DNA of 64,000 nt from Nitrosospira sp. Nl5 (GTDB lineage Bacteria; Pseudomonadota; Gammaproteobacteria; Burkholderiales; Nitrosomonadaceae). The position numbers and the translations under genes are program-made. The notes under the pieces were generated by a model. The model was not told where the DNA came from. It ran no database searches and was given only the letters and a program-made list of their open reading frames with translations. Shown piece by piece: positions 46,530 to 55,460 of the stretch. Location: NCBI RefSeq assembly GCF_900102495.1, contig NZ_FMVQ01000002.1:186001-250000 (forward strand). Direction: 5' to 3'. The stretch's first letter is position 1, and the number at the start of each line of letters is the position of its first letter.

Positions 46530-46622
46530 GCTGATTATCCTAGATTCGGCAGTTTGGGCTAGTTTCCCTCATTTTTCAGCTCGACTTCCTGCGGAGGCGT
46601 TGTTGCCGCGAGGCTGCATAGC

Positions 46623-47303
46623 TCAGGATCGCAACAACTTCAGCAGCTCCGCTGCGCCAAGTCCTGAAGAAGCGGGATTCTGGCCGGTCACCAGCTTGCC
46701 GTCCACCTGGACATAGGGAATCCAGTTGGTCGTTTTACTGTAAATGCCACCCCGTTCCTTGAGCCGGTCTTCCAGCAGGAAAGGGACAACTGCGGTCAAG
46801 CCCACCTCCTCTTCTTCCGTATTTGTGAACCCGGTCACGCGCTTTCCTTTAACCAGGTATTCGCCATCTTCTCCGCGCGCATTGATCAACGCGGCCGGCG
46901 CGTGGCATACCGCGGCGATTGGTTTACCGGCTTTTACAAAGGCTTCGATCAACGCGATGGATGTTTCGTTGTCGGGCATATCCCACATCGGGCCATGTCC
47001 CCCGGGATAGAAAACCGCGTCGAAGCTATCCGCCGACACCTCGTCCAGCTTTCCTGTGCCGGCAAGCTCAGCCTTTGCAGTAGGATCCATGCGAAAGCGC
47101 TGGGTTAACTGGGTCTGATTTTCTGGCAGATCGCTTTTCGGATCGAGCGGCGGCTGGCCGCCCTTCGGCGAAGCCAGGGTAACCGTCGCTCCCGCATCCT
47201 TGAGCACATAATAGGGGGCGGCGAGCTCTTCCAGCCAGAAACCGGTTTTCTTTCCCGTGCTGCCAAGTTGATCGTGAGACGTGAGAACAATGAGAATTTT
47301 CAT
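46623..47303 (-). CDS. DJ-1/PfpI-family protein, Hsp31-like
   Basis: A 226-residue protein of the class I glutamine-amidotransferase-like fold. The nucleophile is the Cys in AAVCHAPAAL, followed by His as in Hsp31-type members; AVFYPGGHGPMWDMPDNETS is also typical. Members act as methylglyoxal glyoxalase III, protein deglycase or chaperone; the activity here is inferred. ATG 47303 follows AAGGAGG. It diverges from the OsmC operon across a 247-base region with a NemR-like box, which fits a role in carbonyl or oxidant defence. Confidence 0.88.
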   Translation of the reverse strand: MKILIVLTSHDQLGSTGKKTGFWLEELAAPYYVLKDAGATVTLASPKGGQPPLDPKSDLPENQTQLTQRFRMDPTAKAELAGTGKLDEVSADSFDAVFYPGGHGPMWDMPDNETSIALIEAFVKAGKPIAAVCHAPAALINARGEDGEYLVKGKRVTGFTNTEEEEVGLTAVVPFLLEDRLKERGGIYSKTTNWIPYVQVDGKLVTGQNPASSGLGAAELLKLLRS

Positions 47304-47426
47304 GGCAAACCTCCTTCTGTTAAACAACCCATCAAACGGCAGTGTACCGCCATTCCCATCCTATTTCTTCATTTGGACGCATTGCCAGTGCTCCGCCCTC
47401 CTCTTCAAAATTAATATCCGTTCCTC

Positions 47427-47476
47427 TTGTAATGTCTCCTTTCGGGGTATAGAATGAAATTAGACTGATCGGTCTA
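47427..47476 (+). promoter_or_regulatory. Promoter with overlapping NemR-like TetR operator
   Basis: -35 TTGTAA (47427-47432), 17 bases, -10 TAGAAT (47450-47455). The palindrome TAGACTGATCGGTCTA (47461-47476) begins where transcription should start. It differs at one position from the NemR box of E. coli, TAGACC-N4-GGTCTA. A repressor here would block the promoter of the OsmC gene, which starts at 47551. The TetR gene at 49355 is the obvious candidate. Confidence 0.65.
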
Positions 47477-47550
47477 TTTTTGATGCTCCCGTGGATATAT
47501 GAAAATCAAGAGTCCCATCAGTATTCCCTGTGACGATATGGAGGTGAACG

Positions 47551-48102
47551 ATGACGGCGAAATGCGTGAATGGAATTGACCTCGATAAACTGCGGGCAAC
47601 TCGAGATATTATCGAGGCGAATGCAGATGGGCCTCTCGCCAACCCTCAGTACGAATCGACTATTGTCTGGGACAACGCTTATCATACAAAAACCCGCGTC
47701 ACTGACGGTCAGGAAGTCATCGGAGACGAGCCTGAGCAATACGGCGGCAGCGGGGACGGCATCACGCCGGAGGACATGCTGCTCACGGCAGTCGGCAATT
47801 GCCTTGCCGCCACCTATATTGGCGGATTATCTGCCGCCGGCGTCGCGGTGAAAGCACTGCGACTCGATGTTTCCGGCCAGGTGAATTTCCGCGCTGCCTA
47901 TGGCCTTGAAGCCGCCAATCCCGGGTTTGAGAGCATCAAGATAGCGGTGGATATCCAGACCGATTCCTCGCCCGACAAGGTGAAGGAGATTCTGGACAAG
48001 CTGCTGAAGACCGCGCCCGTTCCGGACACGATCATCCGTCCGGTCCCGCTCGATGTGGAGATCAGTTGCAAGCAGACTGAGCTGGTGGCTGAGCTTTCAT
48101 AA
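47551..48102 (+). CDS. OsmC-family peroxiredoxin-like protein
   Basis: A 183-residue OsmC/Ohr-fold protein, likely to reduce organic hydroperoxides. The first conserved Cys is in TAVGNCLAATYIGGL and the second in VEISCKQTEL, the expected pair. The ATG follows GGAGGTG. It is the first gene of the rightward block and lies 15 bases before the monooxygenase. Substrate is not predictable. Confidence 0.88.
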   Translation: MTAKCVNGIDLDKLRATRDIIEANADGPLANPQYESTIVWDNAYHTKTRVTDGQEVIGDEPEQYGGSGDGITPEDMLLTAVGNCLAATYIGGLSAAGVAVKALRLDVSGQVNFRAAYGLEAANPGFESIKIAVDIQTDSSPDKVKEILDKLLKTAPVPDTIIRPVPLDVEISCKQTELVAELS

Positions 48103-48117
48103 CCGCAGGAGAGGGGG

Positions 48118-49353
48118 ATGGAGATGACGGGCACACATGATGTCGCAGTAATCGGTGCCGGCCCGGCGGGATTGTCGGTGGCGTATGAACTGAAAAGAAT
48201 TAGCCTCGATCCGCTGGTATTGGAGAAAACCGCCGCGGTGGGAGATGTCTGGCGCAATCATTATGACGGCGTGCGCCTGAACACTGGGCGTTTCTTTTCC
48301 CACCTCCCGGGAAATCCGTTTCCCCGCTCGGCCGGCGGCTGGCCTTCGCGTGATGAAGTGGTGCGTGTCCTTGAAACGTTTCCCGAACGAGGAGGATTCA
48401 AGGTTCGAACCGGGATCAACATCGAGAAAGTCGAGTATGACCGCCAGCGCGGCATTTGGGCCATTTCCAGCCAGGACGGGGAAACGTTCGAATCACGAGC
48501 CGTGGTTGTCGCGACGGGATGCGCGTGCACACCTGTCATCCCGAAATGGGAAGGCATGGAAACCTTTCCTGGAGAAATAATCCATTCCTCGAAATTCAGG
48601 AACGCTCGAGCCTATGCGGGAAAGCGGGTATTGGTCGTCGGCAGCGGCAATTCCGCTGCGGAAATTGCAAGCAGACTTGCTGAATACGCGAAATCGGTGA
48701 CCCTCTCCGTCAGGGCACTGCCCCATATTCTCCCCAAAAGTGTATTTGGCATTCCATTAGCCGGAATTGGCGTGGCGATCCGTCCCCTGCCAACAGCCGG
48801 GGTCGATGGCCTCCTGCACGCCCTGCGTCGGCTGTTCATAGGCGACCTGACACCCTACGGACTTCCTTTTCCTGCATCCCCGGTATCGCAGCAGTTTGCC
48901 CGGAGCCAGGTCGTGCCGATTGTCTATGATCCCTTCGCAGAGGATGTCCGTGCGGGGCGTATCCGGGTCGTTGGGCAGATCAGGAAAATCGAAGGACAGA
49001 CCGTGCATGCCTTCAATTCCATTGAAGCGAAACCTCACGCATACCGGGAGGAAACCGCGTTGAACACGGATGCGATTGTTGCCGGGACAGGTTTTCGCAC
49101 CGGTCTCACCAAACTGATCCAGGTTCCCGGCATTACCACCGGGGATGACAGGCCTGTGGCCCAAGGGGAGCATGAATTTCCGGACGCCCCACGGCTTTAC
49201 ATCATCGGGCACTTTGTTCCCTTGAGCGGCTATCTGCGTGAAATTCGCCTGGATGCAGGCAGGATCGCGAGAAAAGTCGGGAAACAATTGGCCGCCCTCA
49301 GCATCCCCGACCGACCAGGCCCGCATCAATCAATGCAGACTGTGGAGGAATAG
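48118..49353 (+). CDS. Flavin-containing monooxygenase-like protein
   Basis: A 411-residue FAD/NAD(P)H oxidoreductase of the CzcO/FMO type. The FAD Rossmann motif is VAVIGAGPAGLSVAYEL near residues 8-25. The NADPH Rossmann motif is VLVVGSGNSAAEIASRL near 171-188. Between them lies FPGEIIHSSKF, close to the FMO fingerprint FxGxxxHxxxY/F. C-terminal ATG segment AIVAGTGFRTGL is also typical. The substrate is unknown. The stop is one base before the TetR start. Confidence 0.85.
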   Translation: MEMTGTHDVAVIGAGPAGLSVAYELKRISLDPLVLEKTAAVGDVWRNHYDGVRLNTGRFFSHLPGNPFPRSAGGWPSRDEVVRVLETFPERGGFKVRTGINIEKVEYDRQRGIWAISSQDGETFESRAVVVATGCACTPVIPKWEGMETFPGEIIHSSKFRNARAYAGKRVLVVGSGNSAAEIASRLAEYAKSVTLSVRALPHILPKSVFGIPLAGIGVAIRPLPTAGVDGLLHALRRLFIGDLTPYGLPFPASPVSQQFARSQVVPIVYDPFAEDVRAGRIRVVGQIRKIEGQTVHAFNSIEAKPHAYREETALNTDAIVAGTGFRTGLTKLIQVPGITTGDDRPVAQGEHEFPDAPRLYIIGHFVPLSGYLREIRLDAGRIARKVGKQLAALSIPDRPGPHQSMQTVEE

Positions 49354-49354
49354 G

Positions 49355-49990
49355 GTGACGAAGACAGCTCGTAAATCACCGGAGGAAAAGTTGCTTCTTG
49401 CCGCGCGCCGCCTGTTCTGCCAAGCGGGAATACATGCTACCGGCATTACACGCATTCTTGAGGAAGCCGGCGTGGCCCGTCAAAGCCTGTATACGCACTA
49501 TGGCTCGAAGGAAAACCTGCTCAAGGCGGTGCTCGATACGGAAGCAAACATGTGGTTTCAATGGTTCGACCTGGACCTGCCGGCTCTGAAGTGTTCCCCC
49601 AGTCAACGCATCCTCGCACTGTTCGATCTGATCGAGAAATGGTTCGAGAAAGAAGATTTTTTCGGCTGTATATTCGTTAATGCCGTGGCGGAGCACGAAA
49701 AGGATAGCGGCTGGGTAAGGGATATGGCAGGCACATACCGGGACCAGATAATTGACCGGCTCGGGGCACTTGTTATGGAAAGCGGCGCCAGGAATCCAGA
49801 TGTTGTCGTCCAGAAATTGGGGCTGATCATCGAGGGCGCGATCATCACTGCCATGGTCACCCAAAACAGCAAGGCAGCCCACATCGCACGGCTTGCTGCT
49901 GAGGACGTTCTGCGTTGCACCGAATGGTTGCCCTCGAAGGCAGAGACATCGGCATCGGTTGCTGCCATGGAATCAATGGAATCGACTTAG
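49355..49990 (+). CDS. TetR/AcrR-family repressor
   Basis: A 211-residue regulator. The N-terminal helix-turn-helix is clear (GITRILEEAGVARQSLYTHY followed by GSKENLLKAVLD). The ligand domain has Cys residues in LKCSPSQ and DFFGCIFVNAV that could sense electrophiles or oxidants. GTG 49355 follows GGAGGA one base after the monooxygenase stop. As the third gene behind a promoter with a TetR-type palindrome, it probably autoregulates the block. Confidence 0.92.
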   Translation: MTKTARKSPEEKLLLAARRLFCQAGIHATGITRILEEAGVARQSLYTHYGSKENLLKAVLDTEANMWFQWFDLDLPALKCSPSQRILALFDLIEKWFEKEDFFGCIFVNAVAEHEKDSGWVRDMAGTYRDQIIDRLGALVMESGARNPDVVVQKLGLIIEGAIITAMVTQNSKAAHIARLAAEDVLRCTEWLPSKAETSASVAAMESMEST

Positions 49991-50013
49991 CCGAATTTTT
50001 ACAGGGAAAAACC

Positions 50014-50640
50014 ATGGATGGTATCTGGGCAAATTTATCGACTGGGATGCGGCGTTTCCTAATCCTGACCGGAGCTCTTACGGTTATCTCCGCGGTTGGC
50101 TTGCAATTTCACGTGAGTTCCCAGGGAGATCAGTCAAATACCTATCCGAAGGGCTTTCGCGGCGGCACATGCACGATAGAGTCGGGGTCCCTGGTGGTAG
50201 GGTACTCCGGTTATTTCATTCCGGGAAATTATGAAATTCCCGAGAATGCGAACAGCGCGATGTCCGTTCCTGTCCTGTGCGGAAAAATACCCACCCCTGG
50301 AACGCTGGATGTCACGATCGATCTTCTTTACCCCGAGTCTGCGCGGGAGTGGCTGCTGGCCATGAGGCTTGCAAAAATGGAAGGCGGCACGCCCTCCAAA
50401 ACACTGCTGACGACCCCTGCGGAAATCTACGGGGCCGGCACCATCACTCAGGCATTACGTATCGGCGAAACGGGTGAATACAAGCTTTATCTCTCCGGGA
50501 AAGATGAGAACCATGCCGATTTCACGCTGGAAATTCCCATCGCGGTGGGAACGCAATGGTACGAAAATGTCGCTCAATTCTGGCCTCTGTTGCTTCTGAT
50601 TGTGGTGGCAATCGTTTTTCATATCTTCAGAAAACTTTAA
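50014..50640 (+). CDS. Membrane-anchored protein of unknown function
   Basis: A 208-residue protein with membrane segments at both ends: about 14-30 (FLILTGALTVISAVGLQF) and 185-203 (FWPLLLLIVVAIVFHIF). The part between, about 150 residues, is beta-rich and should face the periplasm (GGTCTIESGSLVVGYSGYFI; VPVLCGKIPTPGTLDVTIDL; two Cys possibly disulfide-bonded). ATG 50014 follows AGGG. No family recognised. It lies 23 bases after the TetR gene and 10 before the metallo-hydrolase. Confidence 0.75.
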   Translation: MDGIWANLSTGMRRFLILTGALTVISAVGLQFHVSSQGDQSNTYPKGFRGGTCTIESGSLVVGYSGYFIPGNYEIPENANSAMSVPVLCGKIPTPGTLDVTIDLLYPESAREWLLAMRLAKMEGGTPSKTLLTTPAEIYGAGTITQALRIGETGEYKLYLSGKDENHADFTLEIPIAVGTQWYENVAQFWPLLLLIVVAIVFHIFRKL

Positions 50641-50650
50641 GGAGGTTCTC

Positions 50651-51421
50651 ATGAAATTCCAACAACTTCGCAATGCAACGCTCATTATCGAATATGCGGG
50701 AAAAAAATTCCTCATTGATCCCATGCTGGGAGAAAAGGGAGCTTTTCCAGGATTTGAAGGCACCCCCAACAGTCACATAGCTAATCCTGTCGTGGATCTG
50801 CCTATTCCGATGAACGAGATCCTTGATGTCGATGCAGTCATTGTGACCCATGTTCATATGGATCACTGGGACGATGCAGCCATAAATCTGGTGCCCAAGG
50901 ACATGCTGATTTTTACGCAAGACGAGAATGATGCAGCGGTAATCCAGGGGCAAGGCTTCAAGAACATCCGGGTTATGGGGGAGAAGACGGTTTTTGAAGA
51001 CATCACCCTCATCAAAACCCCGGGCAGGCATGGCGGAGAAAAAACTGTTGAAAAATACGCCGACCTGTTGGGCCTTGTATCCGGTGTCGTATTCAAGCAT
51101 CCCAATGAAAAAACGGTATATATCGCTGGCGATACCGTCTGGTATGAGGGAGTCGAGGAAAACCTGAAGAAATATGAGCCCGATGTCGTCATCCTTAACA
51201 GCGGAGACGCGCAGGTGCTCGGTTATGAACCTATCATCATGGATAAAAAAGATGTTTACGAGGTTTACAAGGCAGCCCCCAAGGCGACCATTATTGCGAG
51301 CCATATGGAATCCGTGAACCATGCCATGCTTTCCAGAAAGGAACTGCGGGATTTCCTCAATGAAAAAGGCATGACCCCACGGGTATTGGTGCCTGAGGAC
51401 GGTGAAACCTGTGTTTTCTAA
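50651..51421 (+). CDS. Metallo-beta-lactamase-fold hydrolase, UlaG-like
   Basis: A 256-residue MBL-fold protein. The metal motif is VTHVHMDHWDDA (HxHxDH). Further ligands are His in TPGRHGGE, Asp in YIAGDTVWYE and His in IIASHMESVNHA. This layout fits the UlaG/YycJ-like group that includes L-ascorbate-6-phosphate lactonase, but also many uncharacterised enzymes. ATG follows GGAGG. Lactone or thioester hydrolysis is possible; substrate unknown. Confidence 0.85.
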   Translation: MKFQQLRNATLIIEYAGKKFLIDPMLGEKGAFPGFEGTPNSHIANPVVDLPIPMNEILDVDAVIVTHVHMDHWDDAAINLVPKDMLIFTQDENDAAVIQGQGFKNIRVMGEKTVFEDITLIKTPGRHGGEKTVEKYADLLGLVSGVVFKHPNEKTVYIAGDTVWYEGVEENLKKYEPDVVILNSGDAQVLGYEPIIMDKKDVYEVYKAAPKATIIASHMESVNHAMLSRKELRDFLNEKGMTPRVLVPEDGETCVF

Positions 51422-51581
51422 CGGGATCGGGCAATTTGATACCGGTGCGGATTCCACAAAAGCAGGTGCTCCGCGCCCGCAACCATCTACAGCTGGCACC
51501 GTGACGTTCACAATCCCCTGAAATGCGAGATTTCTTGTAGTTCTCGTTCTCTAATGGTTGTATTTACCGGAGAATTATCCT

Positions 51582-52376
51582 ATGGCAGGTTATGTTGGCG
51601 ATGTCGCCATCGCTTACGATCGTGATCTCGGACACGTGCTTTTCGAGCACTATGCTGCAGACATTGCGCGACGCGCAACGGAAAGGTCTGTCCGCGACGC
51701 GCTTGAAATCGCGGCGGGTACGGGCATAGTCACCCGCAAATTGCGCGATGCGCTCCCCAAGGACGCGCTGCTGACTGCTATCGACATCAGCGATTCCATG
51801 ATGGACGTCGCGCGCACAAAGTTTCTCCCTCACGAACAGGTGACGTTCCAGATCGCCGACGCCACGGCGCTGCCTTTCGACAATGAGGCGTTCGATGCGG
51901 TGATCTGCCAGTTCGGGGTGATGTTTTTCAATAAGGACGCCGCGTTTCGCGAAATGCACCGGACGCTTAGGCGTGGAGGACGGTATCTCTTCAGCGTCTG
52001 GGATTCGCGGCGCTACAATCCCTTCGCCAGCCTGACTTTTGAGGTGATGAAGCAGTTCTTTCCGTCGAACCCGCCCAGGTTCCTTGAGGATCCCGTTTCC
52101 TGTTTCGAAATCGACCCTATCAAAGAAACGCTTATTCGCTCCGGCTTTGAGCAGATTGTCATCTCGGTACAGCCACGGGAATACGATATTCTGGATGTGA
52201 TGGCCTTCGCGCGCGGGTTGGTATTCAGTCCGCTCATCGAGGAAATCAGAGAGCGAGGCGGAGTCGAGCCCGAGAGGATAATCGAAGCGCTGGCGGAAGC
52301 GTTGACAAGAGAATATGGATCAAATCCCATGCGCTATCCGATGCAAGCCATACTATTCGAAGCGGAAAAGCCTTGA
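51582..52376 (+). CDS. Class I SAM-dependent methyltransferase
   Basis: A 264-residue methyltransferase of the UbiE/Methyltransf_11 type. SAM-binding motif I is ALEIAAGTGIVTRKL and motif II-III are AIDISDSMMDVAR and FQIADATALPFDNEAFDAVI. ATG 51582 follows CGGAG; a TTG 24 bases earlier is in frame but has no site. A 160-base gap precedes it, the only break in the block, so it may have its own promoter. Confidence 0.88.
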   Translation: MAGYVGDVAIAYDRDLGHVLFEHYAADIARRATERSVRDALEIAAGTGIVTRKLRDALPKDALLTAIDISDSMMDVARTKFLPHEQVTFQIADATALPFDNEAFDAVICQFGVMFFNKDAAFREMHRTLRRGGRYLFSVWDSRRYNPFASLTFEVMKQFFPSNPPRFLEDPVSCFEIDPIKETLIRSGFEQIVISVQPREYDILDVMAFARGLVFSPLIEEIRERGGVEPERIIEALAEALTREYGSNPMRYPMQAILFEAEKP

Positions 52377-52396
52377 GATCGTAATCCTGGGACGCC

Positions 52397-53443
52397 ATGG
52401 ATCTCAAACCCGATAGCCAGCAGAGCATGCTGGCCATTGATATCCAGCAGCCCGGGGGTCCGGAAGTGCTGGTGCCCGCGTTGCATCCGATTCCTCAACC
52501 CATGAAAGGATATATTCTGATCCGGGTCGAGGCGGCCGGCGTCAATCGTCCGGACATCGTGCAGCGGCGGGGACTATACCCGCCACCGGCAGGTGCTTCC
52601 GGAATTCCAGGACTCGAAATTGCCGGGGAAGTCATCGCCTTGGGCGAGGAAACCGCGCGCTACAGCATAGGCGACAAGGTGTGTGCGCTCGTTGCGGGCG
52701 GCGGTTATGCCGAATACTGTGTCGCGCATGAAAGCTACGCACTACCGGTGCCGAAAGGCCTCGATATGGTCGAAGCGGGCGCGTTGCCGGAAACGTTCTT
52801 CACGGTTTGGGCCAACGTGTTTCAGCGAGGCAAGCTCATCGCCGGTGAAACAGTACTGATTCATGGGGGCTCTTCGGGAATCGGCACGGCCGCCACGTTG
52901 TTGTCCAAGGCGTTTGGAGCCACGGTGCTGGTGACAGTGGGAACGGAGGAGAAACGGAAGGCATGCCTGGCACTGGGAGCCGATCTAGCCATCAATTACC
53001 GCACCCAGGATTTCGTCGAGGAAACCAGAAAATTCACTGGCGGTAGAGGAGCCGACGTCATTGTCGACATTGTTGCCGGCGACTATGTGGCCAGAAACTA
53101 TCGGGCCGCCGCAATGAATGGCCGTATCATCCAGATCGGTATCCAGAACGGAGTTGCGCGAGAACTCAACCTGATGATCATGTTGACCAAGCGCCTTACG
53201 CATACAGGATCCACATTGCGAGCCCGCAGCATCCCCGAAAAAGCACAGATTGCACAGGAACTGGAACAGCAAGTGTGGCCGCTACTCCGCGAGGGAAAAC
53301 TGAAACCCCCTATATTCAAGGTATTCAGGCTGGAGGAGGCGGCTGAAGCTCATGCGTTGATGGAATCAGGCGCACATATCGGGAAAATCGTTTTAACGAC
53401 TGCTGCAGGCCGTTCCCTATACGTGCCAAACCGCTATGTATGA
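52397..53443 (+). CDS. Zinc-free NAD(P)H:quinone oxidoreductase (zeta-crystallin/PIG3 type)
   Basis: A 348-residue medium-chain reductase. N-terminal part includes GVNRPDIVQRRGLYPPPAGA; the NADPH Rossmann motif is LIHGGSSGIGTAATLL; VDIVAGDYVARNYRAAAMNG and MIMLTKRLTHTGSTLRAR are typical of PIG3-type quinone reductases. Zinc-binding Cys residues of alcohol dehydrogenases are absent. It likely reduces quinones or reactive enones, which fits the defence block. An ATG ten codons downstream is a possible alternative start. Confidence 0.92.
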   Translation: MDLKPDSQQSMLAIDIQQPGGPEVLVPALHPIPQPMKGYILIRVEAAGVNRPDIVQRRGLYPPPAGASGIPGLEIAGEVIALGEETARYSIGDKVCALVAGGGYAEYCVAHESYALPVPKGLDMVEAGALPETFFTVWANVFQRGKLIAGETVLIHGGSSGIGTAATLLSKAFGATVLVTVGTEEKRKACLALGADLAINYRTQDFVEETRKFTGGRGADVIVDIVAGDYVARNYRAAAMNGRIIQIGIQNGVARELNLMIMLTKRLTHTGSTLRARSIPEKAQIAQELEQQVWPLLREGKLKPPIFKVFRLEEAAEAHALMESGAHIGKIVLTTAAGRSLYVPNRYV

Positions 53444-53512
53444 ATTTTGCACTTCTTGAAAGAATCGCGGTCTAAAAATCACGGAGGGGGTGTTTTAAGT
53501 AAGGAGGTCATC

Positions 53513-53815
53513 ATGAAAACGATGCACGAAATTTTGATGACGGCGCCGCCCGAACAAGTGACACGATGCAAAATTGCGATGGTAGAGATTGCACATGGCC
53601 ACTGGGATGCCGCCGCGTCGACGATGGAAGATGCGATAAATGAATCTGAGGCTGGAGAATGGGCGCGTGACTGCCTGGAAATGAGAGACTTCTGTATCTC
53701 CATGGATAGGGTGAAGTGCCAGGGATTAACCGGCTTGGAACGAAGAGCCGGAGCAGACCGAAGATCGGATATTTTTGAGAGCGTGAAAACGGTAAGTCTG
53801 AAGATAAACGGCTGA
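53513..53815 (+). CDS. Small soluble protein of unknown function
   Basis: A 100-residue protein (MKTMHEILMTAPPEQVTRCK; IAHGHWDAAASTMEDAINES). It is mostly helical, with three Cys and a basic/acidic motif GLERRAGADRRSD near residue 76. ATG 53513 follows AAGGAGG, one of the strongest ribosome sites in the window. It is followed 50 bases later by a good terminator and closes the rightward block. No family recognised. Confidence 0.7.
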   Translation: MKTMHEILMTAPPEQVTRCKIAMVEIAHGHWDAAASTMEDAINESEAGEWARDCLEMRDFCISMDRVKCQGLTGLERRAGADRRSDIFESVKTVSLKING

Positions 53816-53865
53816 AGGGTGAACGGCAAGAAGATTCCTCTGCGTTTTTTTGCCTTCGGATTGTG

Positions 53866-53889
53866 ATCACCAGGATGGTGATTTTTTTT
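53866..53889 (+). terminator. Rho-independent terminator
   Basis: ATCACC, five loop bases, GGTGAT, then seven T. It ends the rightward block that starts at 47551. Confidence 0.85.
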
Positions 53890-54865
53890 GCGCGTTGTTT
53901 TCTCCCCTCCCTGGAAATATCAATTGTTGAAGGTAGCGAGTGAGTATCTGTAACAACCTGCATTTCAAACGGCCGCGACCAGCATTCAGCCCATCGGTGG
54001 GAATCTGATTACGCCATTCCGGTGGCATCGCTGTCGGCCTTATCGAGATTGTTGCATAGTCTGAGCGAGGATCTCGATCACTACACTAGATTCCTTATCT
54101 GAAGATTGTCTGAATTTAAATGTCGCTTCAAAGACAGGCTGAATCAGTAATCGATTCCCGGCGATGTTATCGTTCAATATATTGTGGAGGAAAGACTGGA
54201 AATTGAAGGTTTCCAAGAAATCAACAAGGATTTTTTCCAGTTACCCCTCGCTTCTGCTGTAAAGCGCCACGCACTCCTTTCCAGGCACTTCACTCGCTGA
54301 GAACTCAGCGCATTAGCCGCGATAACTGATAAAACAACGCTGGGATGACAATGACTTTCCAAGTTTCCCACCAATAAAAATCCGGCATCGCCACGCACGC
54401 TACGCTGAACTCGAACCACCCGCGCTAACCAGCATAGTGCAAACAGCGCCGCTCGCTACCGTAGAAAAGTGATTGTGCGCCCATCACACCATCGAACAGT
54501 CAGTTTTCCAGTCAGGGTCCGAACCCAGGCGGCGTTGACAATAACGCACCGCTGTGGTTCGGTCGGTTCTGCCTTATCAGTCATCCTCATGCCATAGCCC
54601 ATGCTGTCAGTATGCAGCCTTTCCCTCAAGGTCATGGGATAACCTGGACCTCCTTTCCATACCCCATAAGCAATTCCTAAGAGCCAATAGAAAATAAATA
54701 TTGGTAAAGAATATCTTTCCACCAATATGATGCTTCACGTGAGCCCCATTCGCTGACGAGCGCCGTCGGACGGTAAGCGGTGCAAATGGGTCCACGAGGA
54801 ATCGCCGCCGGAAATGGCTCCAAAGGCGGATTTCGTTTGTATCTGAAAACACACAGGAGGATTGA
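53890..54865. other. Gene-poor region
   Basis: Nearly 1 kb without a supported gene. On the minus strand 54456-54725 is open for 89 codons (ends VRTLTGKLTVRWCDGRTITF) and 54174-54419 for 81 codons, but neither has a good ribosome site or a recognisable family. The sequence looks like decayed DNA. The promoter of the P460 genes should lie near the right end. Confidence 0.4.
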
Positions 54866-55459
54866 ATGAGAATTGACAGATATTTAACCGGTTTGTTGAT
54901 CCTGGCTGCGCTGGGGCCTTTTTTAATGTCTGGCAGCGTTTCTGCTAAAGAATACTTTACTATCAAGAACGGGGTGCTAGAACGCCCGAGTGGATTTCGC
55001 GAGTGGATTTACGTGGGCACACCTCTTACCCCGGATGACATGAATAACGGAAGGGCCAGCTTTCCGGAATTCCATAACGTTTACATTGATCCGGAGAGCT
55101 GGGAACACTGGAAAAAAACAGGTAAATTTCGGGAGGGCGCTATTCTTATCAAAGAGATGGCCGGTGTCGGCAGCAAGGCCGCAACAAGCGGAAAGGGTTA
55201 TTTCATGGGTGACTTCATAGGCCTGGAAGCGACAATAAAAAGCAAGCGCGAATTTCCCGGTGAGCCCGGCAACTGGGCTTACTTCAGCTTCACTACCGAG
55301 GATCACAGATCGGTAAAAAAGACTGCCAACGCGCAATCGCAGGCGAATTGCAACGGCTGCCATGAAACATCCGCGCAAGATGACTTTGTTTTTACGCAAT
55401 ATTATCCTGTTCTCCGTGCTGGAAAGGCGAATCCGGAGAATGCCGTCGGAGGCAAATAA
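54866..55459 (+). CDS. Cytochrome P460
   Basis: A 197-residue periplasmic mono-heme protein that in ammonia oxidisers oxidises hydroxylamine with nitric oxide to nitrous oxide. A signal peptide ends near residue 27 (SGSVSA). The heme c motif is C162-N-G-C165-H166. K96 in EGAILIKEM lies where the P460 heme-crosslinking Lys is found. Segments YIDPESWEHWKKTGKFREGA and GYFMGDFIGLEATIKSK match the Nitrosomonas protein. ATG follows CAGGAGG. The second P460-family gene begins one base after its stop. Confidence 0.93.
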   Translation: MRIDRYLTGLLILAALGPFLMSGSVSAKEYFTIKNGVLERPSGFREWIYVGTPLTPDDMNNGRASFPEFHNVYIDPESWEHWKKTGKFREGAILIKEMAGVGSKAATSGKGYFMGDFIGLEATIKSKREFPGEPGNWAYFSFTTEDHRSVKKTANAQSQANCNGCHETSAQDDFVFTQYYPVLRAGKANPENAVGGK

Positions 55460-55460
55460 A

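Noticed and set aside
54456-54725. Minus-strand frame of 89 codons in the gene-poor region
   Set aside because: The start lacks a ribosome site, composition is mixed and no family matches. Kept only as part of the gene-poor region note.
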